Shown here one piece after another: positions 1-7,451 of a stretch of 64,000 bases of DNA (position 1 is its first letter; the number at the start of each line of letters is the position of its first letter). The stretch lies in assembly GCF_013141695.1 (NCBI RefSeq), contig NZ_WHNY01000075.1:682001-746000 (forward strand), given 5' to 3'. Source of the stretch: Paenibacillus plantarum. GTDB lineage: Bacteria > Bacillota > Bacilli > Paenibacillales > NBRC-103111. Both the position numbers and the translations under genes were made by a program. Under the pieces are notes generated by a model. That model was not told the DNA's origin, ran no database searches, and worked only from the letters and a program-made list of their open reading frames with translations.

Positions 1-152
1 ATGTAGAATCTTGTAAAGAAATGTTGAATCGTTACAAGATTCCTATTCTGGCAGAGGATACAGGAGCTAATTATGGCCGCACGATTGAGTTTTTTAGTGC
101 GACAGGGATCCTTCAGATACGTAGTGTTCAATTAGGAGTAAAGGAAATTTAA
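1..152 (+). CDS. cheD: CheD chemoreceptor glutamine deamidase, 3' end only
   Basis: The first 49 codons visible (frame starting at base 3) read to TAA at 150-152 and end in a typical CheD C-terminus: an ILAEDTGANYGRTIEFF stretch followed by ILQIRSVQLGV. CheD deamidates glutamines of methyl-accepting chemotaxis receptors and interacts with CheC in Firmicutes. The 5' part, with the catalytic cysteine, lies outside the window. The stop codon overlaps the ATG of the next gene by one base, so the two are translationally coupled. Position before sigD matches the cheB-A-W-C-D-sigD order of Bacillus. Confidence 0.85.
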   Translation, partial: VESCKEMLNRYKIPILAEDTGANYGRTIEFFSATGILQIRSVQLGVKEI

Positions 153-583
153 TGATGATTGGTACTATTCGAATTAATCTCATCGTAGCTCTGTTAGCTG
201 GAATTTTTACGTTTGCCTTATCGATAGGCAATAATTTATTCTTGTCATCCTGTATCAAAGCAGGATACAGCTTTCTCATTTTATTCGTTGTCACATTTGG
301 ATTTAGATGGGTCTTAGGGTTATTAATTGGACCTGTTTCTTCATTAGAGGATTCATTACTTGAGAACTCCTCATCCGGGGTTGGTCAGAACTTAGATCTA
401 AGCACACCCGATGAGGATGAAGAAACACGCCAGTTAATGAAGTCGAACCTCACGAATCAGACAAAAGATGCACAATCTAATGATATGCAATTTTCACCAT
501 TGAATCCACCTAAGCTAGTCACCAAGAATAATTTGGACCCTGAACAACTGGCGGGTGCCTTGAGGCGAATGTCTGAAGATTAA
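152..583 (+). CDS. Small membrane protein of unknown function between cheD and sigD
   Basis: A 143-residue protein that starts on an ATG overlapping the cheD stop. Two hydrophobic segments (about residues 7-27 and 37-60) suggest two membrane spans. They are followed by a polar, acidic, low-complexity tail of about 80 residues rich in D, E, N and S, ending in DPEQLAGALRRMSED. I recognise no named family. Its place in the flagellar/chemotaxis operon, with no gap to cheD and 19 bases to sigD, suggests a role linked to motility or to sigma-D control. This is inference from context only. B. subtilis has no gene at this spot. Confidence 0.7.
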   Translation: MMIGTIRINLIVALLAGIFTFALSIGNNLFLSSCIKAGYSFLILFVVTFGFRWVLGLLIGPVSSLEDSLLENSSSGVGQNLDLSTPDEDEETRQLMKSNLTNQTKDAQSNDMQFSPLNPPKLVTKNNLDPEQLAGALRRMSED

Positions 584-602
584 GGATGGTGTATCATTAA
601 TC

Positions 603-1391
603 ATGATCGATCAAAAGCAAGTTCAGCTTGCAAATATTGATTTATGGAAACAGTGGAAAGAACAAGGTGTTATTGCAGCTAGACAAGCTCTAATAGAGAA
701 CTACTTACCATTAGTGGAGTATGTCTCAGGCAGATTAGCCATTGGTCTTCCTAAAAGTGTCTCTAAAGATGACTTATCTAGCTTTGGAGTTATGGGATTA
801 ATTGATGCTATTGAGAAGTTTGATTATGCAAGAGGCTTACAATTTGAAACGTATGCTTCTTGGAGAATTCGCGGGTCAATTATTGATGGCTTGCGTCAAG
901 GGGATTGGGTTCCAAGGTCAGTTAGAGAAAAAGCTAAAAAAGTAGAAGACGCTTATCAAAAGCTCGAACAACAATATCTTCGATCCGTTACAGATTCGGA
1001 GATAAGTACTTTTTTACAAATTAGCGAGCAAGATTTTCAACAAATGTTACAGGATATCTCTGTTACGACCATATGTTCGATTGATGACCCCATACGCGAA
1101 GAAGAGTCAGAGACCAGATTGTCCCTTATCGTGGATGAGAAAGCCAAGAACCCAGAATCTCAAGTAAACGAGTTTTATTTGAAAGAATCATTGGCAAAAG
1201 CGATAGATCGCTTGACAGAAAAAGAAAGAACTGTTGTTTCACTATTTTATTTTGAAGAGTTATCATTAAGTGAAATTGCAGAGGTCATGTGTTTATCACC
1301 ATCGCGTATTTCTCAATTGCATTCTAAAGCGATCTTAAGACTTAAAGGTGTACTCGGACGATTTAAAAATCAGCTTTTTCAAGATAATTAA
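603..1391 (+). CDS. sigD: RNA polymerase sigma factor of the FliA/SigD (motility) family
   Basis: The 262-residue protein has the length and domains of sigma-28. Region 2 (about residues 25-115) includes YASWRIRGSIIDGLRQGDW and the basic VPRSVREKAKK. Region 3 lies in the middle, and region 4 (about 200-250) contains LSLSEIAEVMCLSPSRISQLHSKA, the helix-turn-helix for the -35 element. Sigma-D directs late flagellar, chemotaxis and autolysin genes. The ATG at 603 follows an AAGGATGGTG ribosome site. The gene ends 28 bases before fapA and is part of the upstream motility operon. Confidence 0.95.
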   Translation: MIDQKQVQLANIDLWKQWKEQGVIAARQALIENYLPLVEYVSGRLAIGLPKSVSKDDLSSFGVMGLIDAIEKFDYARGLQFETYASWRIRGSIIDGLRQGDWVPRSVREKAKKVEDAYQKLEQQYLRSVTDSEISTFLQISEQDFQQMLQDISVTTICSIDDPIREEESETRLSLIVDEKAKNPESQVNEFYLKESLAKAIDRLTEKERTVVSLFYFEELSLSEIAEVMCLSPSRISQLHSKAILRLKGVLGRFKNQLFQDN

Positions 1392-1419
1392 ACTTATTCT
1401 GAAAGTATGGAAAGGTGGT

Positions 1420-2835
1420 ATGTCCGTGAGCGAAGGGAACATGCCTTTGGATTTCTTCATAAGTATTACAGTGTCAGATGACAAGTTATCTGCTCATTTA
1501 CTTATCAGTAATACTGAAGATACGTTTAAAGTCTCAATTGGGCAATTATTAGATCTGGTTCAAAAAAATCGCATTATTCATGGCGTTAATCAAGTAGTGC
1601 TAGCAGAAATTGCAGCAAATCCTAAATCTTTTTCTCTTAAAAAGACGCTAATTGCCACGGGAACTAAACATGTAGATGGTCAAAATGGATATATTAAATT
1701 ATCTTTTGACTTCGATGACAACGAAAAAAAACCCTTGGAGCTGGAAGACGGCAGGGTCAATTATAAAGAAGTCGTATCCATTCATAATGTTAGAAAAGGG
1801 CAATTGATTGGTCAACGTTTTTTAGCTACTGTCGGTACACCTGGTCGTGCTGTTACTGGTGAAACGCTTTTTTCAAAATCAGGTAAAGAAGCTAGATTCA
1901 AGGTAGGTAAAAATGTTGTAACGGATGCTGATCAGATGGGGCTATACGCAACGATCGATGGCATGGTGGTCCGTACAGATAGAGATAAAATAAACGTATT
2001 CCCTGTGTACGAGATTAATGGGGATGTCGATTATAATATTGGTAACATTGACTTTATCGGTACAGTTGTTGTTAGAGGGAATGTTCTACCTGGGTTCAAA
2101 ATTCGAGCAGCTGGAGACATTCGTGTGACCGGTGGTGTTGAAGCCGCGGAGCTTGAAGCAGAAGGATCGATTGAAATCTCGGCTGGTATTGTAGGGCAAA
2201 ATAAAGCTTTGATCAAAGCTGGTAAGAATGTGAAGAGTTCTTTTATCCAAGATGCCACCATTGATGTTACTGGTGAACTAATCGTTTCGCAAAGTATCAT
2301 GCATTCGACCGTGAGAGCAGGTAAAAGTGTCAGCTGCTTAGGGGCAAAGGGCTTAATTGTGGGTGGGACCATTCAAGCTGGAGAACGCGTTACAGCTAGA
2401 ACAATTGGGAATTCAATGTCTACGTCAACTATTATTGAAGTCGGTGTTCTGCCAGAACTGCGGAATGAAATGATTCAACTTCGTAATCAACTAAAATCAC
2501 TAAGTGAGAATATGGAAAAAACTAATAAAGCGCTTACTTTATTGGATCAATTAGCTGCTGCAGGCCAGCTCAGTCCTGATAAACTTGCCATGCGTATTAA
2601 ACTTAATAATACGAAGAAGCAATCTGTGGACGAACAAGTATCGATCAAGGAACGGATTTTGGAAATCGAGAAATCTCTTGAGGATTCTGAGAATGCTAAG
2701 GTTCAAGTTATTTCGACGATTTATGGTGGTACCAAAATTGTTATTGGTCGTTACACGAAATTTATTAAAGATCCAACGAACCGAATGACATTCCGATTAA
2801 GTGAAGGCGATATTGTCATGAGTGCAAATGTGTAA
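1420..2835 (+). CDS. fapA: FapA-like DUF342 protein (flagellar assembly protein A family)
   Basis: 471 residues from an ATG at 1420 behind GGAAAGGTGG. The reading frame runs upstream into sigD, but an earlier start would overlap it without a ribosome site. The centre (about residues 150-350) is a glycine-, valine- and isoleucine-rich stretch with many short strands (VVVRGNVLPGFKIRAAGDI, IEISAGIVGQ), the beta-helix-like core of the DUF342/FapA family. A coiled coil follows (about 350-430). The family is known in flagellar loci of many bacteria and has been tied to polar flagellar assembly in Vibrio. The exact role in peritrichous Firmicutes is unclear. The closest context is sigD and the SwrB-like gene. 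Confidence 0.85.
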   Translation: MSVSEGNMPLDFFISITVSDDKLSAHLLISNTEDTFKVSIGQLLDLVQKNRIIHGVNQVVLAEIAANPKSFSLKKTLIATGTKHVDGQNGYIKLSFDFDDNEKKPLELEDGRVNYKEVVSIHNVRKGQLIGQRFLATVGTPGRAVTGETLFSKSGKEARFKVGKNVVTDADQMGLYATIDGMVVRTDRDKINVFPVYEINGDVDYNIGNIDFIGTVVVRGNVLPGFKIRAAGDIRVTGGVEAAELEAEGSIEISAGIVGQNKALIKAGKNVKSSFIQDATIDVTGELIVSQSIMHSTVRAGKSVSCLGAKGLIVGGTIQAGERVTARTIGNSMSTSTIIEVGVLPELRNEMIQLRNQLKSLSENMEKTNKALTLLDQLAAAGQLSPDKLAMRIKLNNTKKQSVDEQVSIKERILEIEKSLEDSENAKVQVISTIYGGTKIVIGRYTKFIKDPTNRMTFRLSEGDIVMSANV

Positions 2836-2853
2836 GTGAGGAGGGAGTAGACG

Positions 2854-3174
2854 ATGAGTTTCAAAGCCATCGATTTACAATTCGCTGTACACAAGAATGA
2901 TGAGGCTGGTATAAAGCAGAATCAATTGATGCAGAAGCCGCGGCAAGATGGAACGATTTTAGAAAATCAAGCTGTACAAACAACGGAACGTGACCGAGGG
3001 CGGGCAAGCAAACTTGAAGAGAGTGGGCGCGCTGATATCTTGGATCGTCGTGAACAGAAAAAAACGCAAATGGGTAAAGGTAAGACAAGAGGGCAATTAA
3101 ATAATCTTACTAAGGATCCGGAACACCAACCGGACCATCCCTATAAAGGTCATCATATTGACTTCTCCCTCTAA
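2854..3174 (+). CDS. Small hydrophilic protein of unknown function in the sigD operon
   Basis: 106 residues, starting at ATG 2854 after GAGGAGGGAG. It is very polar, with many K, R, E, Q and D, no membrane segment and no cysteine. The middle (RDRGRASKLEESGRADILDRREQKKTQMGKGK) looks helical or disordered, and the C-terminus ends HHIDFSL. It sits 18 bases after fapA and before the SwrB-like gene, so it is probably co-transcribed with motility genes. I cannot assign a family or function. The good ribosome site and tight packing are the main reasons to believe it is a gene. Confidence 0.7.
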   Translation: MSFKAIDLQFAVHKNDEAGIKQNQLMQKPRQDGTILENQAVQTTERDRGRASKLEESGRADILDRREQKKTQMGKGKTRGQLNNLTKDPEHQPDHPYKGHHIDFSL

Positions 3175-3199
3175 CTTGCTATAGGAAAAGGTGAACTTT

Positions 3200-3781
3200 A
3201 TGGTTATGCAGCCGGTGCTCTATGTCATCCTGCTCGGTCTTGTGATGATTGTTTATGCGAGATTTATACCGAAGGAACAAACGACGGCTTCATCCGCAAG
3301 TGCTACGGTAGTACAGGAAATTGAAGATACGATAGAACATTTCGCCGCTGAAATGGATGAACAGAATCAAGCAATGCTTGATCTATTTTCAAAGACAAAG
3401 CAAGATTATGAAGTGGAGCTTGCTAAGTTAGCAGGCCGTTTGGAAACCTTGGAGCGACAAAAGCACGAGCTGTCCAAAGAACTTACGACTCTTCATGTGA
3501 GTCAACCACCAGTTCTTTCTCCGGCGGAGATGCTGAGTGCTCTGAACGCTCCTAATCATGGTATTCCTGCATCTGTAAATGTAATCGAAACTGCTCCTGA
3601 TCCTCTTCCTGAGGAGCCAGTCTATGTGGGCTTAAGTATGAAAAGCAGATATTCTGAATTATTTACTTTACACGATCAAGGGAAAAGCGTGGAGGCAATT
3701 GCCAAAAAGCTTAGTATGAATAAAGGCGAGGTCAGTTTGATCCTTCAACTTTCAAGACAGGAGGAACGGACCCGTGTTTAA
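3200..3781 (+). CDS. swrB: Membrane-anchored coiled-coil protein, SwrB (YlxL)-like
   Basis: 193 residues from ATG 3200, which lies 6 bases after AAAGGTG. The GTG at 3191 is in frame but would sit inside that ribosome site. An N-terminal membrane anchor (about residues 5-20, VLYVILLGLVMIVYARF) is followed by a coiled coil (about 35-95, EMDEQNQAMLDLFSKTKQDYEVELAKLAGRLETLERQ). A C-terminal helix-turn-helix-like end follows, about 45 residues long (YSELFTLHDQGKSVEAIAKKLSMNKGEVSLIL). B. subtilis SwrB, encoded between sigD and rpsB, has the same plan and promotes flagellar export activation and swarming. Assignment rests on synteny and architecture, not on alignment. Confidence 0.65.
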   Translation: MVMQPVLYVILLGLVMIVYARFIPKEQTTASSASATVVQEIEDTIEHFAAEMDEQNQAMLDLFSKTKQDYEVELAKLAGRLETLERQKHELSKELTTLHVSQPPVLSPAEMLSALNAPNHGIPASVNVIETAPDPLPEEPVYVGLSMKSRYSELFTLHDQGKSVEAIAKKLSMNKGEVSLILQLSRQEERTRV

Positions 3782-4295
3782 AAATAGAGCCTTAGTTACT
3801 GGTATTGGGGTAGGTATTATTGTTGGCGCTATTCTTCTTCAAGTGATGCTGATTCGTCCAAGTAGCCCGAGCAAGTCAGGAATATCCTTGGAGGAGATGG
3901 ATCCTCAGAAGCTCAAGGAAGAGGCCTCTAAATACTATTTGGTGCTTGAGAAAAATGTGAAAATGTACACCCAAGCCGAATTGGATGCTGCTGTGCAGAA
4001 GAAAGTCAAAGACGAAGCCGATAAGCTAGCTTCGACGAAGCCGCAAGAAACGCCTAAATCGACTGATCCCGCGGCAGTTACATCTTCAAAGATCGTCATC
4101 TATGTCCAACCTAATTTAGATGCAACTGCCGTTGCAGAGCTTCTTGTGAAGTCTGGTGTAATTACTGATCGCAAGGCGTTTGTAACCGAACTCGATAAAC
4201 GAGGCGGAAACACGAAGATTCAAGTTGGCTATCATGTATTTGAAGGTTTTATGGACATGCAGACTGTGGTGACGAACCTTATTACTTCGCAATAG
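3774..4295 (+). CDS. Membrane-anchored protein with a C-terminal YceG/LysM-like module, function unknown
   Basis: 173 residues from GTG 3774, overlapping the previous gene by 8 bases, with AGGAGGAACGG just upstream. One N-terminal membrane span (about residues 7-26) is followed by a polar linker with K/E/T/P-rich low complexity. The last 70 residues (IVIYVQPNLDATAVAELLVKSG...TKIQVGYHVFEGFMDMQTVVTNL) resemble the small module found in MltG/YceG-like proteins, which precedes the lytic transglycosylase domain. The catalytic domain itself is absent. It is the last gene of the motility operon, followed by a terminator at 4308. Confidence 0.65.
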   Translation: MFKNRALVTGIGVGIIVGAILLQVMLIRPSSPSKSGISLEEMDPQKLKEEASKYYLVLEKNVKMYTQAELDAAVQKKVKDEADKLASTKPQETPKSTDPAAVTSSKIVIYVQPNLDATAVAELLVKSGVITDRKAFVTELDKRGGNTKIQVGYHVFEGFMDMQTVVTNLITSQ

Positions 4296-4307
4296 AATTT
4301 CAGACTA

Positions 4308-4335
4308 AAGGATCTTCTTAGAGAGATCTTTTTTT
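4308..4335 (+). terminator. Intrinsic terminator ending the sigD/motility operon
   Basis: An 8-bp stem (AAGGATCT with AGATCTTT, one G-T wobble) and an 8-base loop are followed directly by a T-run at 4332-4335. It separates the motility genes from the rpsB promoter at 4393. Confidence 0.8.
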
Positions 4336-4392
4336 GTTTGCTTATACATAAACTATCCAATTCAAGGGAAGAATGACATTCAGGATAAAAGG

Positions 4393-4421
4393 TTGCACCT
4401 TGTTTTCAGTTGTGGTATATT
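4393..4421 (+). promoter_or_regulatory. Sigma-A promoter for rpsB with extended -10
   Basis: TTGCAC (4393-4398), a 17-base spacer and TATATT (4416-4421) preceded by TGG, an extended -10. The predicted start of transcription is near 4428, giving a leader of about 115 bases before rpsB. The -10 and spacing match consensus well. Confidence 0.8.
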
Positions 4422-4443
4422 TATTCACGGTGTTAAAAACTCA

Positions 4444-4505
4444 CGCCCGTCAATTTGCATAATGGTGCTTACTTCGGTAGGTTTTATGCAAAGATGCGAG
4501 GGGCG
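4444..4505 (+). promoter_or_regulatory. Structured rpsB leader, candidate S2 autoregulatory RNA
   Basis: The leader folds by eye into two nested helices. An outer CGCCC (4444-4448) pairs with GGGCG (4501-4505). An inner TTGCATAA (4455-4462) pairs with TTATGCAA (4484-4491). Inside it, TAC-TTCG-GTA makes a small UUCG-capped hairpin. The element lies between the promoter and the rpsB ribosome site. Ribosomal protein S2 is known to repress its own mRNA in several phyla. That this RNA does so here is inference. Confidence 0.6.
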
Positions 4506-4543
4506 GCGGATACCAAATAAACCATTTAGAGGAGGGATTGGGG

Positions 4544-5242
4544 ATGGCAGTTATCTCCATGAAACAGCTTTTAGAAGCTGGCGTACATTTCGGTCACCAA
4601 ACACGTCGTTGGAACCCGAAAATGGACAAGTATATCTTTACTGAAAGAAACGGTATTTACATCATCGATCTTCAAAAAACGGTTAAAAAAGTTGAAGAAG
4701 CTTACAACTTTGTTAAATCCGTATCCGAAGACAATGGTACAATCCTTTTCGTAGGAACTAAGAAACAAGCCCAAGATTCCGTTGCTGAAGAAGCAGAACG
4801 TTGTGGCATGTACTTCATCAACCAACGTTGGTTGGGTGGTACATTGACTAACTTCCAAACAATTCAAAAACGTATCGATCGCTTGAAAACTCTTGAAAGA
4901 TGGGAAGAGGACGGCACTTTCGAAGTTCTTCCTAAGAAAGAAGTTATCATCCTTCGCAAAGAGAAAGAGCGTCTTGAGAAATTCCTAGGCGGAATCAAGA
5001 ACATGAAAGGTTTGCCAAGTGCACTTTTCATTATCGATCCTCGCAAAGAGCGTATTGCTGTAGCAGAAGCTCGTAAATTGGGTATCCCAATCGTTGGTAT
5101 CGTTGATACAAACTGCGATCCAGACGAAATTGATTACGTGATTCCAGGTAACGATGATGCGATTCGCGCAGTTAAATTGTTGACAGCGAAAATTGCTGAT
5201 GCCGTTATCGAAGCACACCAAGGCGAGCAAACAACAGCTTAA
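4544..5242 (+). CDS. rpsB: 30S ribosomal protein S2
   Basis: 232 residues starting at ATG 4544, 8 bases after GGAGG. An in-frame TTG at 4538 is too close to that site. The N-terminus MKQLLEAGVHFGHQTRRWNPKM and the internal MYFINQRWLGGTLTNFQTI and FIIDPRKERIAVAEARKLGIPIVGIVDTNCDPD are the S2 signatures. S2 joins late to the small subunit and is needed with S1 for mRNA binding. It has its own promoter and structured leader upstream and a terminator downstream before tsf. Confidence 0.98.
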   Translation: MAVISMKQLLEAGVHFGHQTRRWNPKMDKYIFTERNGIYIIDLQKTVKKVEEAYNFVKSVSEDNGTILFVGTKKQAQDSVAEEAERCGMYFINQRWLGGTLTNFQTIQKRIDRLKTLERWEEDGTFEVLPKKEVIILRKEKERLEKFLGGIKNMKGLPSALFIIDPRKERIAVAEARKLGIPIVGIVDTNCDPDEIDYVIPGNDDAIRAVKLLTAKIADAVIEAHQGEQTTA

Positions 5243-5256
5243 ATTATAGCAATGTG

Positions 5257-5302
5257 AAAAGGGTGGTTGGAAGGTGTAACAGCCTGTCACCACCCTTTTT
5301 TT
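5257..5302 (+). terminator. Terminator or attenuator between rpsB and tsf
   Basis: AAAAGGGTGGT (5257-5267) pairs with ACCACCCTTTT (5289-5299), giving a perfect 11-bp stem, and the T-run continues to 5302. The loop is about 21 bases. No convincing promoter lies between it and tsf, so partial readthrough probably sets the rpsB:tsf ratio. Confidence 0.8.
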
Positions 5303-5358
5303 AAAGAATAAACTAGTGTTACATATAAAAATAAACATTTAACAGGAGGTTTCTTCTA

Positions 5359-6009
5359 ATGGCAGTTACAGCAGCACAAGTAAAAGAGTTACGTGAAAAA
5401 ACAGGTGCAGGTATGTTAGATTGCAAAAAAGCACTTGAAGAAGCAAACGGCGATATCACAAAAGCGGGCGAACTTCTTCGTGAGAAAGGTCTTTCTGCAG
5501 CAGCTAACAAAGCTGGACGTATTGCTACAGAAGGCGCTGTAGAATCTTACATCCACGCTGGTGGTAAAGTTGGCGTTCTTGTTGAGATTAACTGTGAAAC
5601 TGACTTCGTTGGTAAAACAGAGCAATTCAGAACGTTCTGCAGAGACATTGCTATGCATATCGCAGCAGCAAACCCATCGTATGTTCGTCGTGAAGAAGTT
5701 CCAACAGAAGCTTTGGAAAAAGAAAAAGAAATTCTTCGTAACCAAGCTTTGAACGAAGGCAAACCTGAGAAAATCATCGACAAAATGGTTGAAGGACGTA
5801 TTGGTAAATACTACGAAGAGTTCTGCTTAATGGAGCAAGCATTCATTAAAGATCCAGACAAAACAATCGACCAATTGTTGAACGAGAAAATCGCTGCTAT
5901 CGGCGAGAACATCTCCATTCGTCGTTTCGTTCGTTTCGGACTTGGTGAAGGTCTTGAGAAAAAACAAGAAAACTTTGCGGAAGAAGTTATGTCCCAAGTT
6001 AAACTATAA
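5359..6009 (+). CDS. tsf: Translation elongation factor Ts
   Basis: 216 residues, a normal length for a Firmicute EF-Ts lacking the long second core repeat. It starts at ATG 5359 behind ACAGGAGGTTTC. The N-terminal UBA-like domain reads VKELREKTGAGMLDCKKALEEANGDITKAGELLREKG. The core carries the TDFVGKTEQF motif that contacts EF-Tu. EF-Ts exchanges GDP for GTP on EF-Tu. It is preceded and followed by terminators, so it may be transcribed mostly by readthrough from rpsB. Confidence 0.97.
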   Translation: MAVTAAQVKELREKTGAGMLDCKKALEEANGDITKAGELLREKGLSAAANKAGRIATEGAVESYIHAGGKVGVLVEINCETDFVGKTEQFRTFCRDIAMHIAAANPSYVRREEVPTEALEKEKEILRNQALNEGKPEKIIDKMVEGRIGKYYEEFCLMEQAFIKDPDKTIDQLLNEKIAAIGENISIRRFVRFGLGEGLEKKQENFAEEVMSQVKL

Positions 6010-6018
6010 TAGGCATTT

Positions 6019-6052
6019 AAAAAGTTGGAACACTTGGTGTTCCTTCTTTTTT
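6019..6052 (+). terminator. Terminator between tsf and pyrH
   Basis: The perfect inverted repeat GGAACAC-TTG-GTGTTCC (6027-6043) is extended by AAAAAG/CTTTTT arms and ends in a T-run at 6046-6052. Confidence 0.85.
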
Positions 6053-6099
6053 AGCCCTTAAAGACATGGAGTTATGCATGGAAACGGAGGTCATACAAG

Positions 6100-6825
6100 T
6101 TGGGTCAACCTTTTTATAAAAGAATAGTGCTTAAATTGAGCGGCGAAGCTTTAGCCGGACAGCAGGGATATGGTATTGATTCAGAAGTGATTACCTCCAT
6201 TGCTCAACAAGTGAAGGATGTTGTAGAGTTAAATGTGGAAGTTGCTATCGTTGTTGGCGGCGGGAATATCTGGCGCGGAATCGCAGGTAGTGAGAAAGGA
6301 ATGGATCGTGCAACAGCGGATTACATGGGGATGCTGGCTACTGTCATGAATTCACTTGCTTTGCAGGATGCATTGGAAAACCTAGAGGTACCAACAAGAG
6401 TCCAGTCCTCCATTACTATGCAACAAGTTGCTGAACCTTACATACGTAGGAGAGCTATGCGCCATCTTGAAAAGGGTAGAGTTGTTATTTTTGCTGCGGG
6501 AACAGGTAATCCATATTTCTCGACGGATACGACGGCTGCCTTGAGAGCTGCAGAGATTGAAGCAGAAGTTATTCTTATGGCCAAAAATAAAGTGGATGGC
6601 GTCTATTCAGCTGATCCATTCAAAGATCCAACAGCGAAGAAATTCGAAACGTTAACCTATATGGAAGTTATAAGCAACAACCTTGGTGTCATGGACTCCA
6701 CTGCATCTTCCCTTTGTATGGATAACAACATTCCGTTGGTTGTATTTAACATCACGGAAAAAGGGAATATCAAACGAGTGGTCCTTGGCGATAAAATTGG
6801 GACTACAGTTAAAGGGAGCGTATAA
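6100..6825 (+). CDS. pyrH: UMP kinase
   Basis: 241 residues from TTG 6100, 9 bases after GGAGG at 6086. It phosphorylates UMP to UDP with ATP in pyrimidine nucleotide synthesis and is a hexamer of the amino acid kinase fold. Visible motifs are RIVLKLSGEALAG at the N-terminus, VAIVVGGGNIWRG, YFSTDTTAALRAAEIEAE and VDGVYSADPFKDPTAKKF. It ends 3 bases before frr, the order found across bacteria. Confidence 0.97.
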   Translation: MGQPFYKRIVLKLSGEALAGQQGYGIDSEVITSIAQQVKDVVELNVEVAIVVGGGNIWRGIAGSEKGMDRATADYMGMLATVMNSLALQDALENLEVPTRVQSSITMQQVAEPYIRRRAMRHLEKGRVVIFAAGTGNPYFSTDTTAALRAAEIEAEVILMAKNKVDGVYSADPFKDPTAKKFETLTYMEVISNNLGVMDSTASSLCMDNNIPLVVFNITEKGNIKRVVLGDKIGTTVKGSV

Positions 6826-6828
6826 ACC

Positions 6829-7383
6829 ATGCCTCAATCAGTGAAGAAGAACGCAGAAGATCGGATGGACAAAGCAATTGGAGCGCTAAGAAGAGATTTG
6901 ACTTCTCTTCGCGCGGGGCGTGTAACGCCATCGTTATTAGATCGCATTCAAGTGGAATACTATGGTGCAATGACGCCTGTTAATCAATTAGCAAATTTGA
7001 CAACACCAGATTCACGTACCCTTCTCATTCAACCATGGGATAAGAGCTCTATGTCTTCTATTGAGAAGGCAATTATGAAATCCGATTTAGGTTTAACACC
7101 TTCGAATGACGGGATTGTTATTCGTATTGTTATTCCTGCATTAACAGAAGAGCGTCGTGCTGACTTGGTTAAAATGACGAAGAAATTTGGCGAAGAAGCC
7201 AAAATTGCAATTCGTAATATTCGCCGTGATGCGAATGACGAAATTAAAAAGCTTGAGAAAGCAGGTATTTCTGAGGATGAGTCCCGCAAGCATCAAGAGG
7301 ACATTCAGAAATTTACTGATAAATTCGTAGCTGAAGTTGAGAAAGTTTTGGCTGCTAAAGAAAAAGAAATCATGGAAGTATAA
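6829..7383 (+). CDS. frr: Ribosome recycling factor
   Basis: 184 residues (usual length about 185), ATG 6829, with AAAGGGAG ahead of it in the end of pyrH. RRF with EF-G splits the post-termination ribosome. Family motifs are MDKAIGALRRDLTSLRAGRVTPSLLDRIQVEYYG at the N-terminus and EERRADLVKMTKKFGEEAKIAIRNIRRDANDEIKKLEK near the middle. It follows pyrH after 3 bases and is closed by a terminator at 7392. Confidence 0.97.
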   Translation: MPQSVKKNAEDRMDKAIGALRRDLTSLRAGRVTPSLLDRIQVEYYGAMTPVNQLANLTTPDSRTLLIQPWDKSSMSSIEKAIMKSDLGLTPSNDGIVIRIVIPALTEERRADLVKMTKKFGEEAKIAIRNIRRDANDEIKKLEKAGISEDESRKHQEDIQKFTDKFVAEVEKVLAAKEKEIMEV

Positions 7384-7391
7384 GATAGATA

Positions 7392-7423
7392 TGCCCCCGG
7401 GTATTCATTTGCTGGGGGTTTTT
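7392..7423 (+). terminator. Terminator after frr
   Basis: CCCCC (7394-7398) pairs with GGGGG (7414-7418), followed by TTTTT at 7419-7423. It separates frr from uppS. Confidence 0.75.
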
Positions 7424-7451
7424 CATCTTTCCCTAGTTGGGAGGAACAACT

